Below, piece after piece: positions 1-8,802 of a stretch of 58,481 nucleotides of DNA. A model generated the notes under the pieces. It saw only the letters and a program-made list of their open reading frames with translations, ran no database searches and had not been told where the DNA came from. The stretch is from an uncultured Clostridia bacterium (GTDB lineage Bacteria; Bacillota_A; Clostridia; TANB77; CAG-508): the NCBI GenBank assembly GCA_944390995.1, contig CALXSA010000002.1, forward strand, positions 1 to 58,481, in the 5' to 3' direction. Both the position numbers and the translations under genes were made by a program. Numbering within the stretch: position 1 is the stretch's first letter; each line of letters begins with the position of its first letter.

Positions 1-52
1 AATTTTACAATAACTGTTAATTTAGTATTAATTTATATTTATTTTTTATTGA

Positions 53-277
53 ATAGAATTTACTTTTTCAATTGACGCTGTTTCGTCATATATTATATTA
101 GAGGGAGTTCTAGATTCAAAGGTTCTTGCGCCTATTAATATTAATTTGGTTAGGTTGCCTTATGATTTGCAAAAAGAGTTAGAACTTTTAGAGAATTCTA
201 GTTTACCAAGCAAGAAGAAGTTTGCATTAGAACTTCAAAGTGCTACTAATTTTCAAAACATAAAAGATAGTATTTAG
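53..277 (+). pseudogene. orphan coding-like 3' fragment, unidentified
   Basis: A frame without stops runs from 53 to a TAG at 275-277, encoding about 74 residues with no ATG, GTG or TTG start and no ribosome site. The reading (..LDSKVLAPINI.. and ..LPSKKKFALEL..) has protein-like composition. The sequence before position 53 is AT-rich and full of stops. It could be the tail of a gene truncated upstream, or a chance open frame. I do not recognise the family. A TTGACG-N16-TATATT pair at 72-99 lies inside it and could instead be a promoter for the next gene. Confidence 0.25.
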
Positions 278-351
278 TTTTGTATTTTCTTTGGTATTGC
301 ATTTTATACTTAGTTGTTTTTATTTAAAATAATAAAATTGGGGGCTTTATT

Positions 352-1614
352 TTGGACCATAATTTAAACAAGGTAAAAGAAATATTAAAAGAATATGAAC
401 AAGAGCATCTATTACAATTTTATAGGGAACTTACTGAAAGTCAAAGGGCTCATTTATTAAATCAAATACTTAATATTGATTTTGAACAAATTTTGAGCTT
501 GTATGATGAGGCTAACAAGCCTTCTTCTACTGTTGCGGAGAATATTGAGCCTATGAAGTATGCTGTTAAAGAGAATTTGACACCGAATAGCTTGAAGCAG
601 TATACAAACGCTGGAATTAAGGCTATTAAGTCTGGTAAAGTTGGAGTAATTACCTTGGCAGGTGGTCAAGGCTCAAGGCTTGGCTTTAAAGGGCCAAAGG
701 GGTGTTTCTGTCTAGATACAGAACCGCCTAAGTCCTTGTATGAAGTTTTGTGCGATTATATTAGGTCTGCTAGTTTAAAGTATAAGGTGGATATTCCTTG
801 GTATATTATGACTAGCACTAACAATTATTTTGATACTTTAGATTTTTTTGAGAAGAATAATTATTTTGGCTATGATAGAAGCAATATTCATTTTTTTACT
901 CAATCTAATTTGCCTGTTATTGATATAAACAGGATGCTTGTTTTGTCTGAAATTTATGATATTAATTTAGCCTCAAATGGAAATGGAAATTTGTTTAGCT
1001 CTTTAAAAAGGGCTAACATGATTAGGTCTATGGCTCAGAAAAAACTAGAATGGCTTTTTGTTGGTGGTATAGACAACCCTTTGCTAAACCCTTTAGACCC
1101 CGTTTTTATTGGATATACTATTCATTCTAAATGCAAGGTTGGCTCTAAGTCTTTGTTTAAAGAAGACCCTGCTGATACTTCTTGGGTTTTTGCTTTGGAT
1201 AAAGGTAAGCCTTCTATTGTTTGTTGTGAAGTTTTTGCTGAGGAATTATCGCAAATCACCGATAAAAAGGGCAATTATTTATACAGGGAAACAAACATGC
1301 TTGCACATTTGTTTAGTTTTGAGGCAATTAAAAAGATGACTAATATTGACCTTCCTTATCATAGAGCTTTTAGAAAAAATGCTTTTGTGAATTTCGAGGG
1401 AATGAAGCAAGTTCCAGATAGTCCAAATATATATAAATTTGAGCAGTTTATATTTGATGCCTTTCCTTATTTTGACAATCTGGCTTTGCTTAGAGTAAAT
1501 GCAGATAAGGAATTTTCGCCAATAAAGAGCTTTAATGGTCCTTTTAACCCAGAGGTTGCCACCGAGAAATATAATGAATTAGTTTTAGGAAAGTTTGGGA
1601 GCAACCTAGAGTAA
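352..1614 (+). CDS. UDPGP-type nucleotidyltransferase (UDP-sugar pyrophosphorylase)
   Basis: This 420-residue protein belongs to the UDPGP type 1 family, which joins UTP to a sugar-1-phosphate (GlcNAc-1-P, GalNAc-1-P or Glc-1-P) to give the UDP-sugar and pyrophosphate in the cytosol. The diagnostic nucleotide-binding loop, LAGGQGSRLGFKGPKG, is at residues 102-117, and the length matches bacterial members. It differs from the GlmU and GalU architectures usual in bacteria. Translation starts at a TTG preceded by a GGGGG ribosome site about 7 nt upstream. It is monocistronic on the plus strand. Which sugar it uses cannot be read from the sequence. Confidence 0.85.
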   Translation: MDHNLNKVKEILKEYEQEHLLQFYRELTESQRAHLLNQILNIDFEQILSLYDEANKPSSTVAENIEPMKYAVKENLTPNSLKQYTNAGIKAIKSGKVGVITLAGGQGSRLGFKGPKGCFCLDTEPPKSLYEVLCDYIRSASLKYKVDIPWYIMTSTNNYFDTLDFFEKNNYFGYDRSNIHFFTQSNLPVIDINRMLVLSEIYDINLASNGNGNLFSSLKRANMIRSMAQKKLEWLFVGGIDNPLLNPLDPVFIGYTIHSKCKVGSKSLFKEDPADTSWVFALDKGKPSIVCCEVFAEELSQITDKKGNYLYRETNMLAHLFSFEAIKKMTNIDLPYHRAFRKNAFVNFEGMKQVPDSPNIYKFEQFIFDAFPYFDNLALLRVNADKEFSPIKSFNGPFNPEVATEKYNELVLGKFGSNLE

Positions 1615-1714
1615 AGTGTTTGATAGCAGGTTCAAACATTTGCCTAGGTGCTCTTTTAAATGTGAACTCAAAATTTAATCAAGCTAAATATTTTATTAAA
1701 CTTCTCTTATTCTC

Positions 1715-1744
1715 TCGACAGTTTTCGACTTTTTTCGACGGTTT
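1715..1744 (+). repeat. three 10-bp phased TCGAC repeats
   Basis: TCGAC occurs at 1715, 1725 and 1735, exactly 10 bp apart, each followed by two variable bases and TTT. The block lies between the UDPGP stop and a strong promoter at 1778. Helical phasing suggests a protein-binding array or bend; no known operator is recognised. Confidence 0.45.
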
Positions 1745-1777
1745 TTTTAACTAATTTATGTTTTTTTGCCAAAAGTG

Positions 1778-1806
1778 TTGACTTTTCTTTGCCACGAGTA
1801 TATATT
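1778..1806 (+). promoter_or_regulatory. sigma-A promoter without an obvious gene
   Basis: TTGACT (1778-1783), a 17-bp spacer and TATATT (1801-1806) make a near-consensus housekeeping promoter reading rightward. No ORF with a ribosome site follows on this strand before the convergent gene ending at 2180, so the transcript is probably non-coding. Confidence 0.55.
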
Positions 1807-1812
1807 AGTTGC

Positions 1813-2126
1813 ATATTAAAGAGTATGTTTCGGGTTCTAAATTTTTTATCATTAGATTTTATTTTGATATTAATCTTGATATGGCCATATCATTTTTTCA
1901 TATAATATACAAATTGTTCAATACTTTTCTGAATTGTTCTGGTTTGCATTTCTTTCTTTTGTTGTGTTGGCAAACAAGAGTTTCAGAATGGGAAATCTCC
2001 TAAAAATGCGATTTTTGTATAAACTCAAATATTAGAAGAATATCAATTTTTAGAGTGACCATGTGCACATTAGTTGTTTCAGATGTAGAAGATGCATATT
2101 CTACATCTCTTTATAGTGTGCTTTTG
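1813..2126 (+). ncRNA. candidate small RNA ending in a long hairpin
   Basis: The interval 1615-2179 holds no convincing gene. A transcript from the 1778 promoter would be about 310 nt. It would end at a hairpin with a perfect 10-bp inner stem (2081-2090 with 2099-2108, loop of 8) and an outer GCACA/TGTGC stem (2065-2069 with 2117-2121), followed by CTTTTGTG. It does not show the core motifs of RNase P RNA or tmRNA, and I could not match it to 6S RNA. The TTG-started frame at 1809-2003 has no ribosome site. Only the promoter and the hairpin are seen; function is unknown. Confidence 0.3.
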
Positions 2127-2179
2127 TGTTTGTGTAAAAGCTTTCTTGATATATAGTTTTTTGAATATTATTTTGAGTT

Positions 2180-2671
2180 TTAGTATTTGATTCCTATTAG
2201 TTCGTATTCATAGTTTTCATAGTTTGGCATGTATTGCTGAATGAATTCATAAAACTTTTTTCCTGTTTTATTTATTTTTAGCTTGCAGAATTCATATAGG
2301 ACAACATATTCTATTATTTCCTTTCTGTATTTTACTATATCTGGGTTTATTATAAGTTTGTTTGCTAAGCATTTACCTAGTCTTTTGTCTAGTCTCATGA
2401 TTTTATAATCATCTGGGGCAAATTTAAGTGTTGTCCTGACTTTTTCCATAATTACTTCTAATTCTTTGTTCGCTATTGCATCATACATTTTTTGAAGTAG
2501 TGTTTCTATTATTATGTCGTTATTTATTTTCTTATATTTAATTGGAAGGTTTATTAATATTTCTTTCTCTTTAATTTCTAATTTTGGACTTTTTACCCTT
2601 TTGTAGTTCACTTTTAATTCGTAATTCACTCCGAAAATTTTTGTTGTTGTAAAAATACTATCTTTTCTCAT
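2180..2671 (-). CDS. YgjP-like (DUF45) protein lacking the zinc-binding motif
   Basis: This 163-residue protein has the layout of the YgjP/DUF45 metallopeptidase-like family: a beta-rich N-terminus, an LGKC segment near 98-101, then the helix that normally carries HExxH. Here that helix reads YVVLYEFCKL (122-131), so the two zinc histidines are Tyr126 and Lys130. The later NHS motif, which supplies the third ligand, is NKT at 134-136. The Glu and the C-terminal MPNYENYE are kept. The ATG at 2669-2671 follows a GGAAAG site. By family logic it should be catalytically dead, perhaps keeping a binding role. It lies alone between the putative sRNA and nrdG. Confidence 0.6.
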   Translation of the reverse strand: MRKDSIFTTTKIFGVNYELKVNYKRVKSPKLEIKEKEILINLPIKYKKINNDIIIETLLQKMYDAIANKELEVIMEKVRTTLKFAPDDYKIMRLDKRLGKCLANKLIINPDIVKYRKEIIEYVVLYEFCKLKINKTGKKFYEFIQQYMPNYENYEYELIGIKY

Positions 2672-2861
2672 ATTAACTCACTTTCCTTTCATGTTTGGTT
2701 TTCTCTCAAGCTAAATCTTAATTAGTCTAAGTTGTACTTGTTTTTGAACTTTTGTTTGTATTATTATATATGCAAAAATTTGTTTTGTCAATACTTTTTC
2801 AAAAATTTGTTCGCTTTTTTAAGTTTGTTTAAAGCGCCTGATTTCAAGCGCTTTTCACGTT

Positions 2862-3365
2862 TTACAAAGATACTTGTACTATCTTATGTTCGGCTATACA
2901 CTTTTGTACATCTAATATTCTTTGGTTTTCCGACCCCTTAAATTTTAGTGTTGGGTTCTTTTGTTCTTCTACAAATCTTCCGTCTACTAATACATCTATA
3001 TTTTGTAGTGTTTCATTTGTTACATCGTCATTTCTTTCTTCTAGTTGCTCTAGTGTATATCCTGTGTAACACCATACATTAAAGTTTGGTCTTACTTTTT
3101 TTACTTCTTTTATGAAGTCTAATACTTCTGGAATATTTTCTTTGCATAGTGGTTCTCCACCGCTAATTGTTATTCCTTTTAGTATTGAGTTTTCACAAAT
3201 TCTATCTATTATTTCTTGTTTATTAAATTTTTCGCCATAATTGTAATCTTGTGCTATTTTGTTATGGCATCCTGGGCAGTGGTGTGGGCATCCACTTACG
3301 AAAAGTACCGCTCTCCAACCTAATCCATTTGATATGCTTTCATCATAAAATCCTGCCATGTTCAT
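2862..3365 (-). CDS. nrdG: anaerobic ribonucleotide reductase activating protein
   Basis: NrdG is the radical-SAM enzyme that puts the glycyl radical on NrdD, using a [4Fe-4S] cluster and S-adenosylmethionine. The cluster motif CPHHCPGC supplies Cys26, Cys30 and Cys33 (Cx3CxxC), and the SAM-contacting GGEP follows. The length of 167 residues is typical. The ATG at 3363-3365 starts only a few nt after the nrdD stop, and its GGGGGC ribosome site lies inside the last nrdD codons, so the pair should be translationally coupled. An ATG two codons downstream is an alternative start. Confidence 0.93.
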   Translation of the reverse strand: MNMAGFYDESISNGLGWRAVLFVSGCPHHCPGCHNKIAQDYNYGEKFNKQEIIDRICENSILKGITISGGEPLCKENIPEVLDFIKEVKKVRPNFNVWCYTGYTLEQLEERNDDVTNETLQNIDVLVDGRFVEEQKNPTLKFKGSENQRILDVQKCIAEHKIVQVSL

Positions 3366-3368
3366 TGT

Positions 3369-5669
3369 TTAAGCCCCCTTTATTTCATCTGAACCCAATC
3401 CCGTATGAGTAACCCTATCCTTCAACTCCGCTAATTTTGCATTATTCCAACGTGATGTTGTTCCTACTAAGTAACCTGTAATTCTTTGGATTGTGTCTAT
3501 TTCATCGCTTCCGCATACTGGGCACTCTTTTAGGTTTGCATCTGAGTTTTCGAATCCACAGTGCATACATCTTGACCTTGTGTGGTTTACGCTACCATAT
3601 CCCATGTCGTACTTATCCATTAAGTCTACTACTGCTTCTATTGAGTCTGGGTTGTGTGTTGCATCTCCGTCTAATTCTATATAGAAGATGTGTCCACCGC
3701 CTGTTAGTTTGTGGTATGGTGCTTCTATTTTTGCTTTTTGTTCTGCCGTGCATTTATACCATACTGGTACGTGGTTGCTGTTTGTGTAGTATTCTCTGTC
3801 TGTTACTCCTAGTATTGTTCCGAATTCTTTTCTGTCTATTTTTGTAAATCTTCCTGCTAGTCCTTCGGCTGGTGTTGCTAAGATTGAATAGTTTAGGTCA
3901 TATCTTTCTGCAAAACCGTCTTTTAGGTCTTTTAATTCTTCTATTATCTCTAGTCCTAGTTTTTGTGCTTCTTCTGATTCTCCGTGGTGTTTTCCTGTTA
4001 GTACTGTTAGACACTCTGCTAATCCTATGAAACCGATTCCTAGAGTTCCGTGCTTTAATACTGGCTCTACTGCATCGTTTGGTTTTAAGTTTTCGCTTCC
4101 CAACCATAATCCTGACATTAGAAGTGGGAATTGTTTTGCTATTGCTGTACATTGGAATCTGTATCTGTCGTATAATTGTCTTGCTACTACACCTGCATAT
4201 TTATCTAGCTTTTGCATAAATATTTTCTTTGCAGCTTTTTTGTATGTTGCTGTCATGTGTTCTTCAGAGCCTCTACCAAGGTCGAATTTTAGTCCTGTTT
4301 GCTCTTGTGCTTCTAATGCTGATTCTATTGCAAGTCTTGGTAAGTTTATTGTTGAGAAAGATAAGTTTCCTCTGCCTATTGAGGTTTTTTCTCCATGTCT
4401 ATCTTCAAATACTCTTGTTCTACATCCCATGGTTGCACATTCATATTTATATCTTTCTGGGTCATCTGCTCTCCATTTGTCATGTTGATTGAATGATGCA
4501 TCTAAGTTTATGAAGTTTGGGAAAAACCTTTTTGCTGTAACCTTGCAAGCTAACTTGTATAGGTCATAGTTCCTATCTTCTGGAAGGTAGTTTATTCCTC
4601 TTTTCTTTTTCCAAATTTGAATTGGGAAAATTGGTGTTTCGTTGTTTCCAACTCCTCTTTCTGTTGAAAGTAGCATCTCTCTTATTATGCATCTTCCTTC
4701 TGGTGATGTATCTGTTCCGTAGTTTACTGAACTGAATACTACCTGGTTTCCACCTCTTGAGTGTATTGTGTTCATGTTGTGTATAAATGCTTCCATTGCT
4801 TGATGTACTCTGTTTACAGTATTGTTTATTGCTTCTTGCAAATATCTTTCGTCGTCTTCTAATCCTTTAAGTGGTTTTTTAATATAGTCATCTATCTTTG
4901 CGTCAAGGAGATGTGATAAATCTTTTTCTACAAAGTCTGCAACTTTGTTTATTTCTTCTTTGAATGTCATTCTTACATATGGTGCTAGGTAATAGTCGAA
5001 TGCTGGAATTGCTTGTCCACCATGCATTTCATTTTGTACTGTTTCCATAGATATACAGCCTAAAATACTTGCTGTTTCTATTCTTTTAGCTGGCCTTGAT
5101 GCTCCATGACCTGCTTTGAAACCTTCTTGCAAAATTTTGTCTAGTGGGTGTTGCAAACATGTTAATGATTTAGTTGGATAATAATCTTTATCATGTACAT
5201 GTATGTATCCACCTTTTACAGCTTGTCTTGCTTCTTCTGATAGTAAGAAGTCATCAACAAATGGCTTTGTTGTTTCTGATGCGAATTTCATCATCATTCC
5301 TGCTGGTGTGTCTGCATTCATGTTTGCATTTTCTCTTGTTATGTCGTTTGCTTTGGCACCAATTATATCTAGGAATACTTCTTTTGTTTTTGATTTTCTT
5401 GCTACATCTCTGTTATATCTATATGTAATGTAGCTTTGTGCAACTTCTTTTCTTGAAGACGCCATTAATTTCTTCTCTACTGCGTCTTGTATATCGTATA
5501 CAGATGCTTGGTTTTTGTCCTCAAATTGTTTTTCTACACTTGATGCTATTTTATTTGCTAAATCTATATCTACACCTCCTGGTGTTTGTGACATAGCTAA
5601 TGTTACAGCTTTTACTATTCTTTCTGGATTAAATTCTACTACACGTCCATCTCTTTTTATTACTTGCAT
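3369..5669 (-). CDS. nrdD: anaerobic ribonucleoside-triphosphate reductase, class III
   Basis: This oxygen-sensitive glycyl-radical enzyme makes deoxyribonucleotides from NTPs under anaerobiosis. An ATP-cone allosteric domain begins at MQVIKRDG, and the barrel follows with the active-site Cys region (CATMGCRT). The C-terminus has a zinc ribbon (CMHC and CPVC) and the radical loop RITGYLVG, whose Gly lies 34 residues from the end. I place the start at ATG 5669 (766 residues), because AAGGA is about 11 nt upstream and homologues begin at this Met. A GTG at 5678 has too short a spacing. It forms an operon with nrdG. The upstream region carries a TATAAT and a CRP-like site. Confidence 0.95.
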   Translation of the reverse strand: MQVIKRDGRVVEFNPERIVKAVTLAMSQTPGGVDIDLANKIASSVEKQFEDKNQASVYDIQDAVEKKLMASSRKEVAQSYITYRYNRDVARKSKTKEVFLDIIGAKANDITRENANMNADTPAGMMMKFASETTKPFVDDFLLSEEARQAVKGGYIHVHDKDYYPTKSLTCLQHPLDKILQEGFKAGHGASRPAKRIETASILGCISMETVQNEMHGGQAIPAFDYYLAPYVRMTFKEEINKVADFVEKDLSHLLDAKIDDYIKKPLKGLEDDERYLQEAINNTVNRVHQAMEAFIHNMNTIHSRGGNQVVFSSVNYGTDTSPEGRCIIREMLLSTERGVGNNETPIFPIQIWKKKRGINYLPEDRNYDLYKLACKVTAKRFFPNFINLDASFNQHDKWRADDPERYKYECATMGCRTRVFEDRHGEKTSIGRGNLSFSTINLPRLAIESALEAQEQTGLKFDLGRGSEEHMTATYKKAAKKIFMQKLDKYAGVVARQLYDRYRFQCTAIAKQFPLLMSGLWLGSENLKPNDAVEPVLKHGTLGIGFIGLAECLTVLTGKHHGESEEAQKLGLEIIEELKDLKDGFAERYDLNYSILATPAEGLAGRFTKIDRKEFGTILGVTDREYYTNSNHVPVWYKCTAEQKAKIEAPYHKLTGGGHIFYIELDGDATHNPDSIEAVVDLMDKYDMGYGSVNHTRSRCMHCGFENSDANLKECPVCGSDEIDTIQRITGYLVGTTSRWNNAKLAELKDRVTHTGLGSDEIKGA

Positions 5670-5710
5670 ATTTTTCACATTCCTTTCTTGTTTCTTTTTA
5701 GTATGGCAAT

Positions 5711-5752
5711 ATTATATCTCAAATTTTTCTTTTTTCTGTTGCAAAAGTCACA
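5711..5752 (-). promoter_or_regulatory. nrdD promoter with CRP-like site
   Basis: On the minus strand a TATAAT (5711-5716) has no recognisable -35 hexamer. A 16-bp CRP-like site, TGTGACTTTTGCAACA, covers 5737-5752, and its centre would sit about 40.5 bp upstream of the transcription start. That is where class II Crp/Fnr activators bind. The site is almost identical upstream of the second nrdD (7936-7951). The binding protein is inferred, most simply the Crp/Fnr homologue at 8169. Confidence 0.5.
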
Positions 5753-5900
5753 GATTATGAAGTTTGAATTTTGCATTTTAGTTTTGCATTAGAGCCAACC
5801 TATATATTTTTTTTAATTTTTTTATATTACATTTTTGTTACAAAGTTTTTTCTTATTTTATTGGGTTTGTAGCTTGTTTCCTTTTTACATGTTTTATGTA
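5717..5900. repeat. duplicated nrdD upstream region, copy 1
   Basis: About 185 bp upstream of nrdD match the region upstream of the decayed second nrdD (7917-8105) block by block: the CRP-like site, a GGCTCTAATGCAA segment, a TGTAAC..AAAATGTAAT segment and a GGAAACAAGC segment. In copy 2 the outermost block is the crp promoter. Here its -10 has decayed to a TTTACA-like sequence with no gene behind it, which suggests this end was duplicated. Confidence 0.6.
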
Positions 5901-5902
5901 AT

Positions 5903-7874
5903 TTATTTATCCGCAACAATTTTTGTATATTGAGTATGATTGCATATGTATTTTATAATGTTTTCTATTTCGCTTTTATTGTTTTTTACTTTAAGATATG
6001 ATATTGCTCCACCTGATGATAGTTTCTGAAATTCGTTTTCAAATGAAAGCCTTCCATATGTATCTATATTTTCGCTTTCTGGTGCTAAATATGAGCCACT
6101 ATATATTGCTTTGTCGTTTATGCCTTTAATTGTTCCGTATTTTTCTTTATCTCTCTTGGCAAACTTTTCCAAGACTCTTTTTGAGTTTACTCCATATAGT
6201 ACAAATTCAATGTCTGTTTTTTGTTTCCAGTCTTCCATTGTCTCTTTAATGTGTTTTATTACTTTTATTGCAAACTTATTTCCTTCTGCATCAAACTGAG
6301 ATACACCTTTTATTAGTTTGGTCATCTCATATATTCCCACATATCCCAAGCTAATTGTAGAATAACCATTAGATAGCATCTGGTTGATTGTATCTTTTGA
6401 GGTTAGTCTGCTAATTGCCCCATGCATCCAGTGTAGCGGGCTTAATTGCGCTCTTGTGCCTATAAGCGAATAGTGCCTGCACATTAGTGCTTCAAAACAT
6501 AGGTCTAATCTTTCATCTAGGAGTTCCCAAAACTTTTTCTCGTCACCGTCGGCTATAATTGCTATTTGTGGTAGGTTTATACTTACTGTCCCTTGGCTAA
6601 ATCTTCCCTCAAACTTATAGTTTTTTTCTTTGTATGGTGTTAAAAATTCGTTTTCTCCCATAGGACTAAATATATTGCCTTTGTAGTTTTCTCTCATTTT
6701 TTTTGCTGAAATGTAACTTATGTCTTTCTGGGCTTGTGTACATTGTATTGCTAATTGTGTTAAATTTGCATATTCTCCGTCCTTGTAATGAATTAATTTC
6801 ATCTAATACATACACCAGCTTTGGTAAACTTTGATGCTTACTATCTTCGCTTTTTTCTGATTCAGATATTTGTTTTAAAATCTCCTCTATTATTTCGGCA
6901 TTTTCTTTTATGTACTCGTCGTCTTTTTCTAAGTGTAAAAATAGTGTTATATCCGGTTCTTTTCCGTTTGTTTCGCTTAATGTGTTTATTTGGTATTGTA
7001 GTATTTGTATTCCTGATTGTAATTCTGCTCTTGTTCTGTTTTGCGCTAGTTGATTTATTTTTTCCTCTGAAATTACGTTTTCTTTTCTTTCTTGTCCCTT
7101 TTCATTTTGCCTTTCTTCTGTCCTAATCTGCGCACAATTTGCTTCGCATTCTTCCGCGATTTGCTTTTTTGTCTTGTTATATGTGGCTCTTAGATATTTT
7201 CCAAAATGCATCATGTCTACCGATTGTCCACCATACTGAGCATTTGAATTAACTGCTAAAGCTTGAGTTGTTATCATTATTGCTGTTAAAAAACAGCTAG
7301 GAGGCTCTATTTTTCTATCATTTATGATTGTACCGTTTTCAAGTATATCTTCGATGTTTATAATACTACTATCTATCATTTGATGGACGAAATGCTCTGC
7401 ATTATGAAAATGCAAAATACCTTCTTCTTCCGCCTTTGCAATTTTTTCTGGAAGCAAAAGTCTCTTAGTTAAGTCTCTTGAAACTTCACTTGCTATGAAA
7501 TTTCTCTGAGCTGCCACAGTCATTGGCTTATCTCCATTACTATACTCTCCGTTTTCATTTCTGATTATGCCTAAAATTGTTTCATCTGTGGTGTTCTGTT
7601 TCCTAACCAATGCTCTTGTATACCTGTACACAATATATTTTTTTGCTAATTCATACTTTTTTAGTTCCATTAATTTTTCTTCAATGATGTCTTGTATGTC
7701 CTCTACTAGCATTCTTTTTTTGCCTAGTTCTTCAATGTAAGTTATTATTCCTTTAATGTCTTCCTTTGTAGCCTGATTTGATGAATTTACTTCTTTATTT
7801 GCCTTTTCTATTGCTGTAACTATTTTATTTCTGTCATAGTCCACTGCTCTGCCATCTCTTTTAATTACCTTCAT
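5903..7874 (-). pseudogene. second class III ribonucleotide reductase, frameshifted and truncated
   Basis: This is a second NrdD with a different ancestry from the first. The ATP cone (MKVIKRDG, start ATG 7874 after GGAAAGGAG) and barrel are recognisable. The frame breaks near 6785-6800, just after the family motif KLVYVLDE, and continues in another frame to 5903. The usual catalytic CMGCR before FLTP reads PMGEN. The protein stops after GGAISYLKV.. with the zinc ribbon and glycyl-radical domain absent. The break could be a sequencing error, but the missing Cys and Gly domain make it inactive as a reductase either way. Only the ATP cone might still act. Confidence 0.85.
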
Positions 7875-7910
7875 ATACTCTCCTTTCCGCACATTGTTAT
7901 TTCTTATTAT

Positions 7911-7951
7911 ATTATATGTTTTTTGTGTTTTTTTCTGTTGCATAAGTCACA
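7911..7951 (-). promoter_or_regulatory. second nrdD promoter with CRP-like site
   Basis: A TATAAT (7911-7916, minus strand) lies 19 bp from the CRP-like site TGTGACTTATGCAACA (7936-7951), so the spacing is within 1 bp of the intact nrdD promoter. The site is kept although the gene it served has decayed. Confidence 0.45.
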
Positions 7952-8105
7952 AATTATGGAGCTCGAAAAACCGTGTGCAGATTGCATTAGAGCCTGTAGT
8001 CTCCTTGTTCCCGCATAGAAATATTACATTTTCGTTACAGTTTTTTTGCTCTATTTTATTGATTTTGAGGCTTGTTTCCTTTATAATGTTTTATGTAGAT
8101 ATAAC
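7917..8105. repeat. duplicated nrdD upstream region, copy 2
   Basis: This is the partner of 5717-5900. It forms the divergent control region between the decayed nrdD and the Crp/Fnr gene, and contains the intact promoter of the latter. Confidence 0.6.
8059..8087 (+). promoter_or_regulatory. promoter of the Crp/Fnr gene
   Basis: TTGATT (8059-8064), exactly 17 bp, then TATAAT (8082-8087). It reads toward the regulator, whose ATG is at 8169. Confidence 0.65.
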
Positions 8106-8168
8106 GAGTTGGAAAAAAGTTGTAATTTTTCACAGTCAGAATTATGCTTCAAAAAGGAATGATATTTA

Positions 8169-8801
8169 ATGCGTATTAATTTTAATATAGAGGAGTTTAT
8201 TTCAAGTTTTGCTTGCAACTGTAATAAAGTTCAAAAAAGAACCTTTGCAAAAGGTGAAATTATTACTTCATATATACAAAAACGAAACCAGTTGTGCATT
8301 TTATTAAGTGGAAATGCAGATTTGGTTCGATATGATTTGAATGGTAATAGAACTATTGTAGAACACTTTTCAAAGAATGCATTGTTTGGAGAAGTGTTTT
8401 ATAAGGTTACTACTAATAATGAATTGTTGGTTGAAGCAAAGTCTAAATCAACAGTATTGTTTTATATTTATGACGAAATAAAAAGCAGGTGTAATAACAC
8501 CTGTAAGTTTCATGAAACTTTGGCCGAAAATTTGCCAGAGCTTGTTTTGGATAAAATTACCGACCTGAACACCAGAATAGAGCTTTTGACCCAGAGAACA
8601 ACCAGAGACAAGCTGCTAATGTATTTTTCTTTAATTTCCACAAGGAAACTTTCAAAGTCGTTTGAGCTTCCCTTATCTTTAACAGACTTGGCCGATTACC
8701 TAAATGTCGACAGAAGCGCAATGATGCGCGAACTCAAGCTTTTAAAAGAAGACGGCCTTGTCGAAAAAACCGGCAACAAAATTATCTTACTGTACGAATA
8801 A
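8169..8801 (+). CDS. Crp/Fnr family transcriptional regulator
   Basis: This 210-residue regulator has an N-terminal cyclic-nucleotide-type beta-barrel (about 15-105), a dimer helix (115-145) and a C-terminal winged helix (about 167-200; LTDLADYLNVDRSAMMRELK) typical of HTH_Crp. Cys16 and Cys18 form a CxC, but the four-cysteine cluster of FNR is not present, so the effector is unclear. An AGGA ribosome site precedes ATG 8169. It is divergent from the nrd locus and shares its control region, so regulation of anaerobic nucleotide reduction or redox response is the likely job. The last third has more GC-rich codons than the first. Confidence 0.85.
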   Translation: MRINFNIEEFISSFACNCNKVQKRTFAKGEIITSYIQKRNQLCILLSGNADLVRYDLNGNRTIVEHFSKNALFGEVFYKVTTNNELLVEAKSKSTVLFYIYDEIKSRCNNTCKFHETLAENLPELVLDKITDLNTRIELLTQRTTRDKLLMYFSLISTRKLSKSFELPLSLTDLADYLNVDRSAMMRELKLLKEDGLVEKTGNKIILLYE

Positions 8802-8802
8802 T

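Noticed and set aside
1809..2003. 64-codon open frame starting at TTG downstream of the orphan promoter
   Set aside because: No ribosome site, starts inside the promoter start region, composition like random AT-rich DNA; an untranslated RNA is preferred.
3491..5433. Several plus-strand open frames of 60-153 codons
   Set aside because: All lie antisense to nrdD, which has complete family motifs; they are rich in Leu, Ser, Cys and Phe as expected from the complementary strand.
5717..8105. Cobalamin or nrdJ-type riboswitch in the shared nrdD upstream regions
   Set aside because: No cobalamin-box-like core was found, and the best-conserved part is a DNA-type inverted site at the activator position.
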